A DNA stretch of 64,000 nt from Kordia periserrulae (GTDB lineage: Bacteria > Bacteroidota > Bacteroidia > Flavobacteriales > Flavobacteriaceae). Positions 1 through 8,719 of the stretch are shown piece by piece. The translations under genes and the position numbers were made by a program. Below the pieces are notes generated by a model, which worked only from the letters and a program-made list of their open reading frames with translations, had not been told where the DNA came from and made no database searches. How positions within the stretch are numbered: the stretch's first letter is position 1; the number at the start of each line of letters is the position of its first letter. The DNA lies in the NCBI RefSeq assembly GCF_003054265.1, contig NZ_QBKT01000003.1, positions 1 through 64,000 of the forward strand. Reading direction: 5' to 3'.

Positions 1-2335
1 TTGGTAATAGAAAAACATCCTGTTACTTGGTCTTCCACGCGTACCCAGATGATTTGTGGACTCGGTGGAATGTTGCTATAGGCATTTGGATTGTTTATCT
101 CGCCTGCGGCAGTTCCAGCGATGGCATTTGCCTGGGTGTTATAGTAACGAATTGTATGAGTTATTGGGTCTTCGCCGTTTAGAATGTCAGTCTGAGCCTG
201 TGTTAAATCAAATTGTGCGATTTGATCTCCAGTAATATCATCACATTCCGCTAAGGTTAGGGTATCGAGTGCGGCTATCTCTGGTGAATCATGCACGATT
301 AACGCGAGTGACACTACATTGTAACATCCCGTAAGGACATTCTCCACACGTACATACAGTGTTTGATTGTACGGATTGATGTTGCTATAGGTATCAGCGA
401 GTGCATTGACATTGTTGTCTGCATCTTCTGGAGTTTCGTGGTAGGTCACTGTGACTTGACCTGGTAATACACCACCTGTGATTTCACTCTCAGAGCTTCT
501 GATATTAAAGATGCCGATACCGTCGTTGTCCGTGTCACAGTATTCGAGTGGAGTAGGAGTGTTAGTTATAGGAGCTTCATTCACATCAATATTAAAGCTA
601 GTGGTGCTGTAACATCCAGTTATTCCGTGCTCTACACGCGCAAAGATGGTTTGTGGATTTACTGTATTTGTGAATGGAGACGCTAATGCATTTACATTAT
701 TATCTGCATCCGCTTGACTGATAAAGTATTGAACGGAAACGTCAGTTTGTGTTCCTGCAATTTCAGCCGATTTTATGTTTAAATCTACAGCAGTGAAACC
801 ATCAAAAGGAGTTTCATCACATACAATTAAATCGGTTGGCATATTTGCTATAGGATTTTCATTGATGATGAGTTCAAACGTCATTTCGGTATTGACACAG
901 TTTGTCACCGTGTTTTCCGCGCGTACGTAAATTGTTCTTGGAAACGTTGTATACGGACTTGTGATAGCGTTTGTGTTGTTGTCAGCTTCTGCTTGCGATT
1001 CATGATAGGTAACGCTGATATTCGCTTGTCCGTTGATGACTTCTGGGTCTTTTGTGGTTAAGTCGAAAGTAAATTGATTTGGAATGTCACTACATGCAAC
1101 ATAGTCTGTAATTGTATTTGTATTAGGCAATGGATTTACCGTAAGCGTAATGTGTTCGCCCAAACCTAAACAAGAGTTGTTCGTTTCACTGTCTACTCGC
1201 ACCACAATGTTTTGAACATTTGGAGAGGCATCGTTTCGGTGGTTGCTGATGTCAGCAATGGCATTTTGTTCTGCTAAGGCATCTGTAAAGTTTTCATAGT
1301 AAGTGATTGTCAAATTTTGTCCCATAGGAAATAGCGCGTTGATTTGCGCATCTGCATCACTAAAATCGAAAGCAGCGATTCCGTTGGTATTGTCACCATC
1401 TATAAGTGCATCATCACAGACTTCATAGTTGAGCTGGAATGTGTCTGGAATTTGCGTAGTTGCTACTAGTAGATTGACTTCTCCAGTACGGAAGCAACCA
1501 TTTACGGTTTCAATTCGTGCATGTACCAATCCGCCATTCCCACTGTTGTAAGCTGTATCATTTGTGATAGGATTCGTAGCGTTTTGTGCGTCTGCTAAAG
1601 TTGTGTAATAGGTGAATGTTTCGTTAGCAGCATCATTGGATAGTAAAGAGTTTGCTTCTGTTAGGTTGAAATCAGATATTCCATCTGTATCATCGTCACA
1701 TTGTTGTAGGGCAACAGGTTGTAAAACAATCGGAAGCGGATTCACTACCACATTAAATTGTACCGTATCGTAGCAGTTTGGATTGTCTACATTTTCAATT
1801 CGTGCAACGAGCGGATTTCCACCAGCAGAGGTATTTACATAAGTAGTTGCCAAGACGTTCATAGCATCGTCAGCGTCTGTTTGGTTTGCATAATAGCTAA
1901 TGTTGAACTGCATCGGGTCTTGTCCGACTAAAACTTCAGTATCAATAGTAGAAAGGTCGAAGGTAGCAAAACCATTGGTGTCATCGCCATCGGTAGCATC
2001 GTCACAGAGCTCATAATCCATGACTGAATTTGCTGTAGGTTGATCAAACACATCAAAATCGAAAGAAGTGGTGTCAAAACAATCCGTATCGTTGTTGTTT
2101 TCGATGCGAACAAAAATGGTTTCCAATCCGTACGCAGTTTGGTTGGTGTACGGACTTGTGAGCGGATTCATATTTGTATCAGCATCTGCTTGATTTGCGT
2201 GATAGGTTACCGTAAACAATGTAGCGTCTTGTCCATTTAGTACATTTGTTGACAACGCAGCTAAGTCGAGCGTCCAAAATCCGTCATTATTGTCATCGCA
2301 GATGAGTTGGTCGTCTACTGGATTTGCGGTAGGTG
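1..2335 (-). repeat. Eight tandem ~290-bp units coding for ~97-residue repeats
   Basis: On the reverse strand the CD-motif that opens each unit (ICDDNNDGF, LCDDATDGD, QCDDDTDG, VCDDALIDG, ACSDIPN, VCDETPFDG, YCDTDNDG, ECDDITGD) recurs near 2300, 2010, 1715, 1425, 1110, 835, 545 and 255. Within each unit follow a FDL-type strand, a YY/YH...ADA segment, a YxN/T step and a VRVE/ARIE strand with a conserved Cys. The units are diverged at the DNA level, so this is an old protein repeat rather than a recent DNA expansion. Confidence 0.85.
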
Positions 2336-3764
2336 TTTCGCTAATTGTAATATCCGTAGAGAAATTTTGAGTATTCACACCGCTGGTAATTTGTGCTGTA
2401 ACCGTATATGTTCCTGCGGCAGTGTATGAATGTGAAGGTGTTTCAAGTGTAGACGTATTTCCATCGCCAAAATCCCAAGAAATATTATCAATAGTACTAG
2501 AAGTATTTACAGAGAAATCGGTTGGACTTCCTAAACATGTTCCTTGAAAGTTGATACTAGCTGAGAAAAAAGAGGTAATAAACGGAGGCAACCCGAAAAC
2601 AGCGGTTCCTCCAATGGGAACACCAGCAGTATTGTATCCAGCAGCAGCACCATCGAGTTCAGGATTTGCGATGTAGTGTAGTGAATTAGAGCCGTTGATG
2701 ACTCTATAAATTCGTCCGTCAATCGCTAATTGTAAAGCTCCGGGGCTATTGCTATTGGGACCATTGATTAGTGTTTGTGTTGCAGCAATACTTCCAATTG
2801 GATTTTCGACATTGTATTGAAGTAAGGTAGATTGATTTCCTGAGATTAATACCGTAGCATATAGTTTTCTACTTTCTGCTGAAAATTCAACACCATACGG
2901 CGAATCTCCAGTATAGATTTCTTCTACAGCACCACCATTTCCAACTTGTCCAGTTGCAGGATCAAAACTAAAAATGAAAATATTTCCAGGACCGTTGCTA
3001 GCATCATCATCATCAGAATAGTTTGCCATGGCTACTTTTGTTCCGTCAGGAGAAACTTTTAAATATCCTTGCGAATTACTACGATAGCCTGCTTCAGACA
3101 AAACTGGTCCGACTTGGGACGTAACTTCACTCGCAAGAGAAAATCCTGTGCTATCTACTCTGTAGGCATAAAAAGTATCCACGTAATGTGTAAGTACCCA
3201 AAAAAAGTTTCCGTCGCCTCGAACAGCCGTTACTTTTTCGGATGATCTTGGAAGGATTGGTAGGTTTTTTTCGGCAGGAAGAACATCTCCAAAACCGCCA
3301 TCGAGCGACATGTCTACAACGGAGTAATTAAATCCACTTAAATTAGCGGGATTGTTTTCTCCAGGAAATAATCCGTCAACTGTAAAAACATAATAACGAT
3401 TAGGATTTTCAGGTTGTGGAATTACGATAGCCGCTTGTGTACTGGTAGAACTTCCTAAAATATCCGTTCCGTTTGGCATTATTTGGTGATTTCTGTTCCA
3501 AATAGTTAAAATGTTTCCTTGCTGATCATTTTGATTGCTTCGTGAACCTACATAAAACAGTAAATTTCCATTTACATCAGAAATAGTAGCACAACCTTCG
3601 CTGGTTTGAAATTGTGGTGAAGCATCCGTTAAAGGCGTTGTGGCAAAGGTAACTGGGTCAAATCGGATTCCGGCACTATTTCCAAAATACCAGTTAGACG
3701 CTTCTCCCTGGGCATAAATGATAGTTGGTACAACGATAAGAATGAATAGTAAAATTTTTTTCAT
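1..3764 (-). CDS. Giant secreted protein with PKD domain and CxxD-type repeats (3' end outside window)
   Basis: Open reading frame running off the left edge; about 1,254 codons are visible and no stop is reached. It begins with a signal peptide (MKKILLF..., likely cut at YA|QG). About 470 residues without a named domain follow, ending in lines typical of a beta-propeller-like surface region (DGTKVAMANY, GDSPYGVEFS). A PKD domain (WDFGDGNTS, HSYTAAGTYTVT) lies near 2400-2500. Then come at least eight tandem repeats of about 95-100 residues, each opening with a CDD/CDxxxD motif and ending in a VRVE/ARIE...C strand. This architecture is typical of flavobacterial proteins that end in a gliding-motility-associated or T9SS type B sorting domain, which would lie outside the window. 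Export through the type IX system and an adhesin role are inferences. Confidence 0.85.
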   Translation of the reverse strand, partial: MKKILLFILIVVPTIIYAQGEASNWYFGNSAGIRFDPVTFATTPLTDASPQFQTSEGCATISDVNGNLLFYVGSRSNQNDQQGNILTIWNRNHQIMPNGTDILGSSTSTQAAIVIPQPENPNRYYVFTVDGLFPGENNPANLSGFNYSVVDMSLDGGFGDVLPAEKNLPILPRSSEKVTAVRGDGNFFWVLTHYVDTFYAYRVDSTGFSLASEVTSQVGPVLSEAGYRSNSQGYLKVSPDGTKVAMANYSDDDDASNGPGNIFIFSFDPATGQVGNGGAVEEIYTGDSPYGVEFSAESRKLYATVLISGNQSTLLQYNVENPIGSIAATQTLINGPNSNSPGALQLAIDGRIYRVINGSNSLHYIANPELDGAAAGYNTAGVPIGGTAVFGLPPFITSFFSASINFQGTCLGSPTDFSVNTSSTIDNISWDFGDGNTSTLETPSHSYTAAGTYTVTAQITSGVNTQNFSTDITISETPTANPVDDQLICDDNNDGFWTLDLAALSTNVLNGQDATLFTVTYHANQADADTNMNPLTSPYTNQTAYGLETIFVRIENNNDTDCFDTTSFDFDVFDQPTANSVMDYELCDDATDGDDTNGFATFDLSTIDTEVLVGQDPMQFNISYYANQTDADDAMNVLATTYVNTSAGGNPLVARIENVDNPNCYDTVQFNVVVNPLPIVLQPVALQQCDDDTDGISDFNLTEANSLLSNDAANETFTYYTTLADAQNATNPITNDTAYNSGNGGLVHARIETVNGCFRTGEVNLLVATTQIPDTFQLNYEVCDDALIDGDNTNGIAAFDFSDADAQINALFPMGQNLTITYYENFTDALAEQNAIADISNHRNDASPNVQNIVVRVDSETNNSCLGLGEHITLTVNPLPNTNTITDYVACSDIPNQFTFDLTTKDPEVINGQANISVTYHESQAEADNNTNAITSPYTTFPRTIYVRAENTVTNCVNTEMTFELIINENPIANMPTDLIVCDETPFDGFTAVDLNIKSAEIAGTQTDVSVQYFISQADADNNVNALASPFTNTVNPQTIFARVEHGITGCYSTTSFNIDVNEAPITNTPTPLEYCDTDNDGIGIFNIRSSESEITGGVLPGQVTVTYHETPEDADNNVNALADTYSNINPYNQTLYVRVENVLTGCYNVVSLALIVHDSPEIAALDTLTLAECDDITGDQIAQFDLTQAQTDILNGEDPITHTIRYYNTQANAIAGTAAGEINNPNAYSNIPPSPQIIWVRVEDQVTGCFSIT

Positions 3765-4007
3765 CTGAACTTGATATTTTTTCGGCGCAAACGCTTTATA
3801 ATCCTGTGTAATAACTCTTTTACAGAATTTTTAGTATCTGATTTTATGATTGTTGACGATTTTTAAAAAAAGAGTAGGAGAGAAATACGATTGTATAAAC
3901 GTACTCTGAATTTGTATTTTGGGAATAGAGCGCATTTTTACGACAGAATATTTCATAGCAATTTTCCATACTCAACAGGCGTCAAATATAATAATTCGCA
4001 ACCAAAA

Positions 4008-4031
4008 AAAGAGCGAATTGCTCCGCTCTTT
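4008..4031 (-). terminator. Rho-independent terminator of the ABC exporter operon
   Basis: Stem AAAGAGCG/CGCTCTTT with an 8-nt loop; read on the reverse strand it is followed by a T run. It lies about 30 nt after the permease stop at 4064. Confidence 0.75.
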
Positions 4032-4063
4032 CTGTAAAATCTGTCCAATTTGTATGTATTTTG

Positions 4064-4894
4064 TTATAAATCTCTTCGTTTGAGGATTTGATAAGATGCT
4101 GTAATGTAAATAATCAACCAAACAATGGCTATGGCAACTTCGTACCAATATACGTTGAAGTCCGTCACAAAAAATTCTTCTGTACTGTGTATAGAGCCCA
4201 TTCTGGTAAATGGTTCGTCAATTAAATTCCACATGGTTGTGAACGGGAAAAACTGCATGATTTCATTCGAAGTTTCATAATTGTACCATTTGAATCGGAA
4301 CAACCCATAAAGGATTAATTCGGCAATAAACATGACAAATAAAAATCCTAATGCAAATGCCGAACGCTTTATCAAAACACCTACAAATAAACACAAGCTA
4401 AAGAAGGTCAAGAGTTTTACAAAATAGGCTAAGATGAACTCAGTACCTTGAAATATGGTGTCTAAATATAAATCAGCCGATGGCGTATTGGCAATTCCGA
4501 TACTTGCAGTAATGATAAATACTAAGAGCGTTACCAAAGTTGTATAGGCAAGAATGAAATAAAACTTGGAAAGAATGATTTCTTTTTTGCTTAAACCGTC
4601 AATAAGGTTCTGTTTTAGGGTGCGATGACTGTACTCGTTTCCAATCATGGAGACGACGACAATGGCAAAGAAAAATTTGAAAAAGGCAATAAAAAATGTC
4701 GTGATATGCCAAATGTACGGAAAGTGAAAAATTTTAGTTTCCGAAAGGTCAATGACAAACATACCAAAGAAATTAATTCGTATGGTAGAGAGAATCAATA
4801 TGGAAAGTGGAAACACAAACGAAACGTAGATGAGTATTCTACTCGTTCGATTAAGCCAAAGTTTTTGAAATTCTATTTGTAATAAACGTAACAT
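4064..4894 (-). CDS. ABC-2 type transporter permease
   Basis: 276-residue integral membrane protein with about six hydrophobic segments, starting MLRLLQIEFQKLW. The N-terminal helix followed by a large loop and the segment GNEYSHRTLKQNL are typical of ABC-2 permeases of the bacitracin/lantibiotic-immunity kind. It starts 17 nt after the stop of the ATPase gene, so the two form an operon and together should make one exporter in the inner membrane. The substrate cannot be told from the sequence. A role in peptide export or self-protection is possible but only an inference. Confidence 0.85.
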   Translation of the reverse strand: MLRLLQIEFQKLWLNRTSRILIYVSFVFPLSILILSTIRINFFGMFVIDLSETKIFHFPYIWHITTFFIAFFKFFFAIVVVSMIGNEYSHRTLKQNLIDGLSKKEIILSKFYFILAYTTLVTLLVFIITASIGIANTPSADLYLDTIFQGTEFILAYFVKLLTFFSLCLFVGVLIKRSAFALGFLFVMFIAELILYGLFRFKWYNYETSNEIMQFFPFTTMWNLIDEPFTRMGSIHSTEEFFVTDFNVYWYEVAIAIVWLIIYITASYQILKRRDL

Positions 4895-4911
4895 AGTCGT
4901 GATGGGATAAA

Positions 4912-5814
4912 TTAGTTGGATTGATTTTCGGTAAGTTGTAAAAATTGCTCTTCCAAGCTTTCTTTACGATTGACTAAATGCGATAACACAATGCCTTGTT
5001 CAAACATAGCTTTGTTAAAATCGGAAGCACTTAGTGGTGCGGTTAAAAAGGCTTTGATAAGTCCTTCTTCTTTGGTTATTTTCCCAAACGATTCATGTTT
5101 TTCTAAAATAGCAATAAGTTCGGCTTCTTTGTCAGTTTTCAATTCAAAAAATCCTTGACTAGCCACCATTTCATCTACGCGACCCGAATAAATTTTGACA
5201 CCTTTTCGTAAAATAACCACATGCGAACATACTTTTTCTACTTCATCTAATAAATGCGAAGCCAATAAAATAGTAGTTCCTTGCGTGGCAATTTCTTTGA
5301 TAATTTCTCTAATTTGATGAATTCCTTGCGGGTCGAGTCCGTTGGTAGGCTCGTCCAAAATTAAAATTTCAGGATCGTTCAACAGCGCAGAAGCAATCGC
5401 CAATCGCTGTTTCATTCCCAACGAAAATGTTTTGAATTTGCTGTCTTTTCGGTCTAAAAGTCCAACAATTTTTAACTTCTCGTCAATTTTATTGGTAGAT
5501 ACACTTTTAATTTTACAAACCAGCTTCAAGTTGTCATAAGCGGTCATGTACGGGTAAAAATTTGGACGTTCTATAATTGCGCCCACGCGTTTCAAAGCAT
5601 CGTGTACAGCCACATTTCCGTTGAACCATTTAAAGTTTCCAGAAGTTTTGTTGACCACATTTAAGACCATTCCCAACGTAGTCGATTTTCCACTTCCGTT
5701 CGGTCCCAAAATGCCGTACACATTTCCTTTTTCTATGGTAAATGAGAGGTTTTGTACTGCTTTAACGTTCTTGTAATTCTTACTCAGGTTTTGCAGTGAG
5801 AGGATTGTTTCCAA
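4912..5814 (-). CDS. ABC transporter ATP-binding protein
   Basis: 300-residue ABC ATPase that drives the permease encoded directly downstream. Visible motifs are Walker A GPNGSGKST (37-45), signature SLGMKQR (131-137), Walker B LILDEP (151-156) and the switch His in ASHLL (about 187). The C-terminal 90 residues form the usual extension of BcrA/CcmA-like exporters. The upstream 5815-5920 region separates it from the next gene and has no clear promoter box. Family assignment is firm; the substrate is unknown. Confidence 0.92.
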   Translation of the reverse strand: METILSLQNLSKNYKNVKAVQNLSFTIEKGNVYGILGPNGSGKSTTLGMVLNVVNKTSGNFKWFNGNVAVHDALKRVGAIIERPNFYPYMTAYDNLKLVCKIKSVSTNKIDEKLKIVGLLDRKDSKFKTFSLGMKQRLAIASALLNDPEILILDEPTNGLDPQGIHQIREIIKEIATQGTTILLASHLLDEVEKVCSHVVILRKGVKIYSGRVDEMVASQGFFELKTDKEAELIAILEKHESFGKITKEEGLIKAFLTAPLSASDFNKAMFEQGIVLSHLVNRKESLEEQFLQLTENQSN

Positions 5815-5920
5815 GATATATAGTTTTTTGATTGATTGTATTTAGTTGACGACTTAAACGAAAAATTGTTACAAGATACTAATGCATTCATGAATTTTAT
5901 ACTATTGAAGCAAAAAAGAA

Positions 5921-5948
5921 AAGCCTTTACTTTCGCGGTAAAGGCTTT
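5921..5948 (-). terminator. Terminator after the nucleoid-associated protein gene
   Basis: Stem AAAGCCTTTAC/GTAAAGGCTTT with a short loop; on the reverse strand it is followed by T-rich sequence. It begins 8 nt after the stop of the 5956-7014 gene. Confidence 0.75.
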
Positions 5949-5955
5949 CTATTAT

Positions 5956-7014
5956 TTATGATTTCTGCTCTTTGTTAAAATACACCAAATAATAATACAT
6001 CTGCTTTTCTTCATCCCAACCTTTTTCGACAAATTTTTCAGCCGATTCTGGATTGATAAAGTCCATTTTGATTTGAATATTGGTATCTAAACTAATCGTA
6101 TTCTTGATGCTTTTTCGCGCCGAAGAAACCGCTTTATTGGCAATTGGAAACTCCGAAATGTCTTCAATGCTGTATTTTGGTCCTTTTTCTACTTTATAAT
6201 GCTTAAACTCTGGAATCAAATCTGGATTTTCAATGACATCGTTTAAAAACTGGGTTTCTTCAAAGGTATCATTCTTCGCAAAATGATTCACCGCGCGGTT
6301 CATAAACATGACTTCTTCTTTTTTATCTTCCGCAGGAAACACCACGTCTTTTGCAAAATCTTGACAGAACTTTAGGTATTTTTTCGTGTAAAAGTTTTCA
6401 TCTTCAAACACATCTACGCCGAGAAAATGGTCGAGCCAATATTTGGTATCGTATTTATTGCTGTCTACCGACAAAATTTTATACCCTTCTTCTTTTTTAA
6501 CGTTGAAAATGATACAGCCTTTGTCCAGTTTATTCAGCGAAACACCTTGTTGTAACAACACAGCTAAGTTGTTGCCTTTTTCTTCAAACTGTAAAAAATC
6601 GTGCTTGATTTCCGATTTAAAAATTCCCACAGCATCTACTTTCTCATTGTCAATCACCACATTTTCAAAATGTCCTACATACACTTCACCACTTTTAATA
6701 TGCGGATGTTGTGATTGTTCAAACAATAACGAAGCTACTTTTTTAGAATTTTCATGAACACTCGAAGGATCGTTGAAAATATCCGTTACAATCGTGTACA
6801 GTTGATTGAATTCCAAATCGACTTCATTGACAAACTGAAAGTAATTTTCTTCTTTATCGCGAAAGGGTTTAAAAAAATATTCTTTCAATAATGGCGTAAT
6901 TTCGTCCGTTAATTGGTACGGTTCTGAAGAAAGAAATACATTTTCGTTTCTGCTTTTATTTCCAACCTTGTGGATAGAAATGTCATTAATTTGTGCGCTG
7001 TATAAATTAATCAT
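5956..7014 (-). CDS. NdpA/YejK-like 37-kDa nucleoid-associated protein
   Basis: 352-residue soluble protein. The N-terminal pattern (VHKVGNK..., a TPLLKEYFFKPF segment, then VYVGHF...DAVGIFKSE) matches the nucleoid-associated NdpA/YejK family as found in Bacteroidota. In Gammaproteobacteria the family binds the nucleoid; its cellular role is otherwise poorly known. It has its own terminator and is separated from the next upstream gene by about 130 nt of low-complexity DNA, so it is probably monocistronic. Confidence 0.8.
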   Translation of the reverse strand: MINLYSAQINDISIHKVGNKSRNENVFLSSEPYQLTDEITPLLKEYFFKPFRDKEENYFQFVNEVDLEFNQLYTIVTDIFNDPSSVHENSKKVASLLFEQSQHPHIKSGEVYVGHFENVVIDNEKVDAVGIFKSEIKHDFLQFEEKGNNLAVLLQQGVSLNKLDKGCIIFNVKKEEGYKILSVDSNKYDTKYWLDHFLGVDVFEDENFYTKKYLKFCQDFAKDVVFPAEDKKEEVMFMNRAVNHFAKNDTFEETQFLNDVIENPDLIPEFKHYKVEKGPKYSIEDISEFPIANKAVSSARKSIKNTISLDTNIQIKMDFINPESAEKFVEKGWDEEKQMYYYLVYFNKEQKS

Positions 7015-7054
7015 GCGTTAGGTGTGATTTTTTTGTTGCTGGTTACTAGTTGTT

Positions 7055-7140
7055 AGCGGGATGCTGAAAACTGAAAATTGAGAACTGAAAACTGAAAACT
7101 GAGACAGCTGAGTTTACCGAAGCTGGTAGCTGAGCTCGTC
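7055..7140. repeat. Low-complexity direct repeats in an intergenic gap
   Basis: Short repeats of the type CTGAAAACTGAAAA and GAGAACTGAAAA run from about 7060 to 7103. Two related copies of a TGAG..(T/C)CGAAGCT element follow (near 7110 and 7131). The second resembles the GAGCTTGTCGAA element found elsewhere in this window (10245, 31931). Confidence 0.6.
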
Positions 7141-7144
7141 GAAG

Positions 7145-7666
7145 CTAGTTCCAGTTTTCGTCGAAATTCAAGCTGTCGTAGTCGTTGATGTCTAAATCAT
7201 CGTCATCATCAAATCCGTACGGATCTTCGTCTTCGTCTGCTTCAAACTGTTTATCGGGAGCGCTGTCGGGTAAAATTCCGTGTGAAAATAACAGGTTCGG
7301 ATACAAAATACCATTCATCGGTTCTGCAATTTCTGCCAATTCTATCAAAAACGTCCACATATTCAAGAAATCGTACACGTAAATCATACGGGTTTGGTCT
7401 TCCGAAAAAATACTGTCGAGCGTTGTTTCATTCATCAATAAGATAGGATTGTCTCCATCGCCCATATCAAACTGTGAAATTTCCTCACCTTGATTCCAAT
7501 CGTCGTCACTTGTGTAAAAAGACGCCATTTCCATTCCGTCAAAGCCAAAAGCCTGCGTAATGGCATTGCTGAAGTCTTCAAACGTAGCTTCTTCTTCTAT
7601 TTCGATGTCTCTAAAAACATCTTCTGTTGCGTCAAGTATTATTCTAAATCTAAAAATCATGCTCAT
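7145..7666 (-). CDS. Plasmid pRiA4b ORF-3 / IS1096 TnpR-like domain protein
   Basis: 173 residues. The N-terminus (FRFRIILDATEDVFRDIEI) and the segment FDGMEMASFYTSDDDW fit the pRiA4b ORF-3-like fold, also listed as IS1096 passenger TnpR. In Bacteroidota it is common as a chromosomal gene of unknown function, so it is not evidence for a transposon. The C-terminal 40 residues are strongly acidic (EDEDEDPYGFDDDDD). Start could be residue 1 (7666) or the second Met (7660); a -7 box lies directly upstream at 7680-7687 and slightly favours the inner Met. Confidence 0.75.
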   Translation of the reverse strand: MSMIFRFRIILDATEDVFRDIEIEEEATFEDFSNAITQAFGFDGMEMASFYTSDDDWNQGEEISQFDMGDGDNPILLMNETTLDSIFSEDQTRMIYVYDFLNMWTFLIELAEIAEPMNGILYPNLLFSHGILPDSAPDKQFEADEDEDPYGFDDDDDLDINDYDSLNFDENWN

Positions 7667-7679
7667 TAAAATTGGACAG

Positions 7680-7687
7680 CAAATTTA
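7680..7687 (-). promoter_or_regulatory. Bacteroidota -7 box (TAAATTTG)
   Basis: Perfect match to TAnnTTTG 14-20 nt upstream of the possible starts of the pRiA4b ORF-3-like gene; no clear -33 TTG was assigned. Confidence 0.45.
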
Positions 7688-8719
7688 CAAACTTTCTGCG
7701 TTGTTTTGTGCTTTCCGCGCTTCTAAGATTAAATAAAATTGAATTCCGAAAAGAATCGTCGCCAATACGATGTGAATCGTTTGGGTTCCGAATGGAAAAT
7801 TGAAGTAGTACATGGCAATTCCCGAAAGGATTTCCAACACTAATAAAACCAATACCCAATTGACTTTAGTGAAGCCTAAAGCGAGTTTTTTATATCGGTA
7901 AAACAACCAAATATTCACCAATAAAACCACGATAGAGAACGTTCGATGAATGTAAAAATCCAACTCCGGAGTTGCCAACCACAGTGATTTTGCCGTTTCG
8001 CCCACAATTTTTACTTGCTCGTCTACAAACTGTCGTACTTGCGTTCCTAACACAATTTGAATCACTGTCAACACAATAGAAGCATAGAGCAATTTGGTAA
8101 ATGTCGCATCCGCTTTGTGTGTTTTTATTTTGGCGGATGTGGCGTGAACAATGTATAATAATGCGGCAACAATCAACAATGCCATCATCATGTGTGTCGT
8201 AATTTTAAACGGCGCTAAGTTAGAATCGACCACTGTTTTTCCCAACCAAGCTTGAAATCCCATTCCAGCAACGGTAAAAAATGATAAAATGGTGATGACT
8301 TTTTGCTCTTTCCAATACCAACACGAACCGACAAATAGTAGTAAAGTTGCCAATCCAGCCAACGCGCCAAACAAACGATTGATATATTCAACCCAGGTAT
8401 GAAACGCATTAAACTTAGCGTAATCGTGTTTGGTATAGGTTTCCCAATTTTCAGCGTTAAACGCAGTCGTTGTGGTAAAATCTTCTTTGGCAACTTGCAA
8501 GGTTTCGTCCACAATAATCACCATGCCATCTTCATAAAAATGATTCGGTTGCCATTGCAATTGCGCTTCTTCCGTTGGCGGAATGTAATAGCCAAAACAT
8601 TTTGGCCAGTCTGGACAGCCCATGCCGCTGCCTGTCATACGCACCACAGCGCCCGCAATGATAACAATATACACTAAAGTTAACGTGACTTTTGCGATGG
8701 TGTGAAAATGCTTCTTCAT
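7685..8719 (-). CDS. ctaA: Heme A synthase (COX15/CtaA)
   Basis: 344-residue inner-membrane enzyme that oxidises the C8 methyl of heme O to the formyl group of heme A for cytochrome oxidase. About eight membrane helices are visible in two similar halves. The four expected heme-ligand histidines are present at H107 (FHTWVEYINR), H176 (ITTHMM), H258 (FYIHRTFS) and H316 (TQTIHIV). The N-terminus carries the family motif GAVVRMTGSGMGCPDWPKC with the Cys pair. It starts immediately after the stop of the CCA-adding enzyme gene, so the two are cotranscribed, although their functions are unrelated. Confidence 0.95.
   Translation of the reverse strand: MKKHFHTIAKVTLTLVYIVIIAGAVVRMTGSGMGCPDWPKCFGYYIPPTEEAQLQWQPNHFYEDGMVIIVDETLQVAKEDFTTTTAFNAENWETYTKHDYAKFNAFHTWVEYINRLFGALAGLATLLLFVGSCWYWKEQKVITILSFFTVAGMGFQAWLGKTVVDSNLAPFKITTHMMMALLIVAALLYIVHATSAKIKTHKADATFTKLLYASIVLTVIQIVLGTQVRQFVDEQVKIVGETAKSLWLATPELDFYIHRTFSIVVLLVNIWLFYRYKKLALGFTKVNWVLVLLVLEILSGIAMYYFNFPFGTQTIHIVLATILFGIQFYLILEARKAQNNAESL

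Noticed and set aside
1928-2722. Small ORFs in other frames across the giant repeat gene
   Set aside because: They lie within the continuous reverse frame that runs from 3764 to the left edge and carry no motif.
7145-7666. IS1096 passenger TnpR-like annotation as evidence of a transposon
   Set aside because: No transposase or terminal inverted repeats nearby; the domain is common in ordinary bacterial chromosomes.
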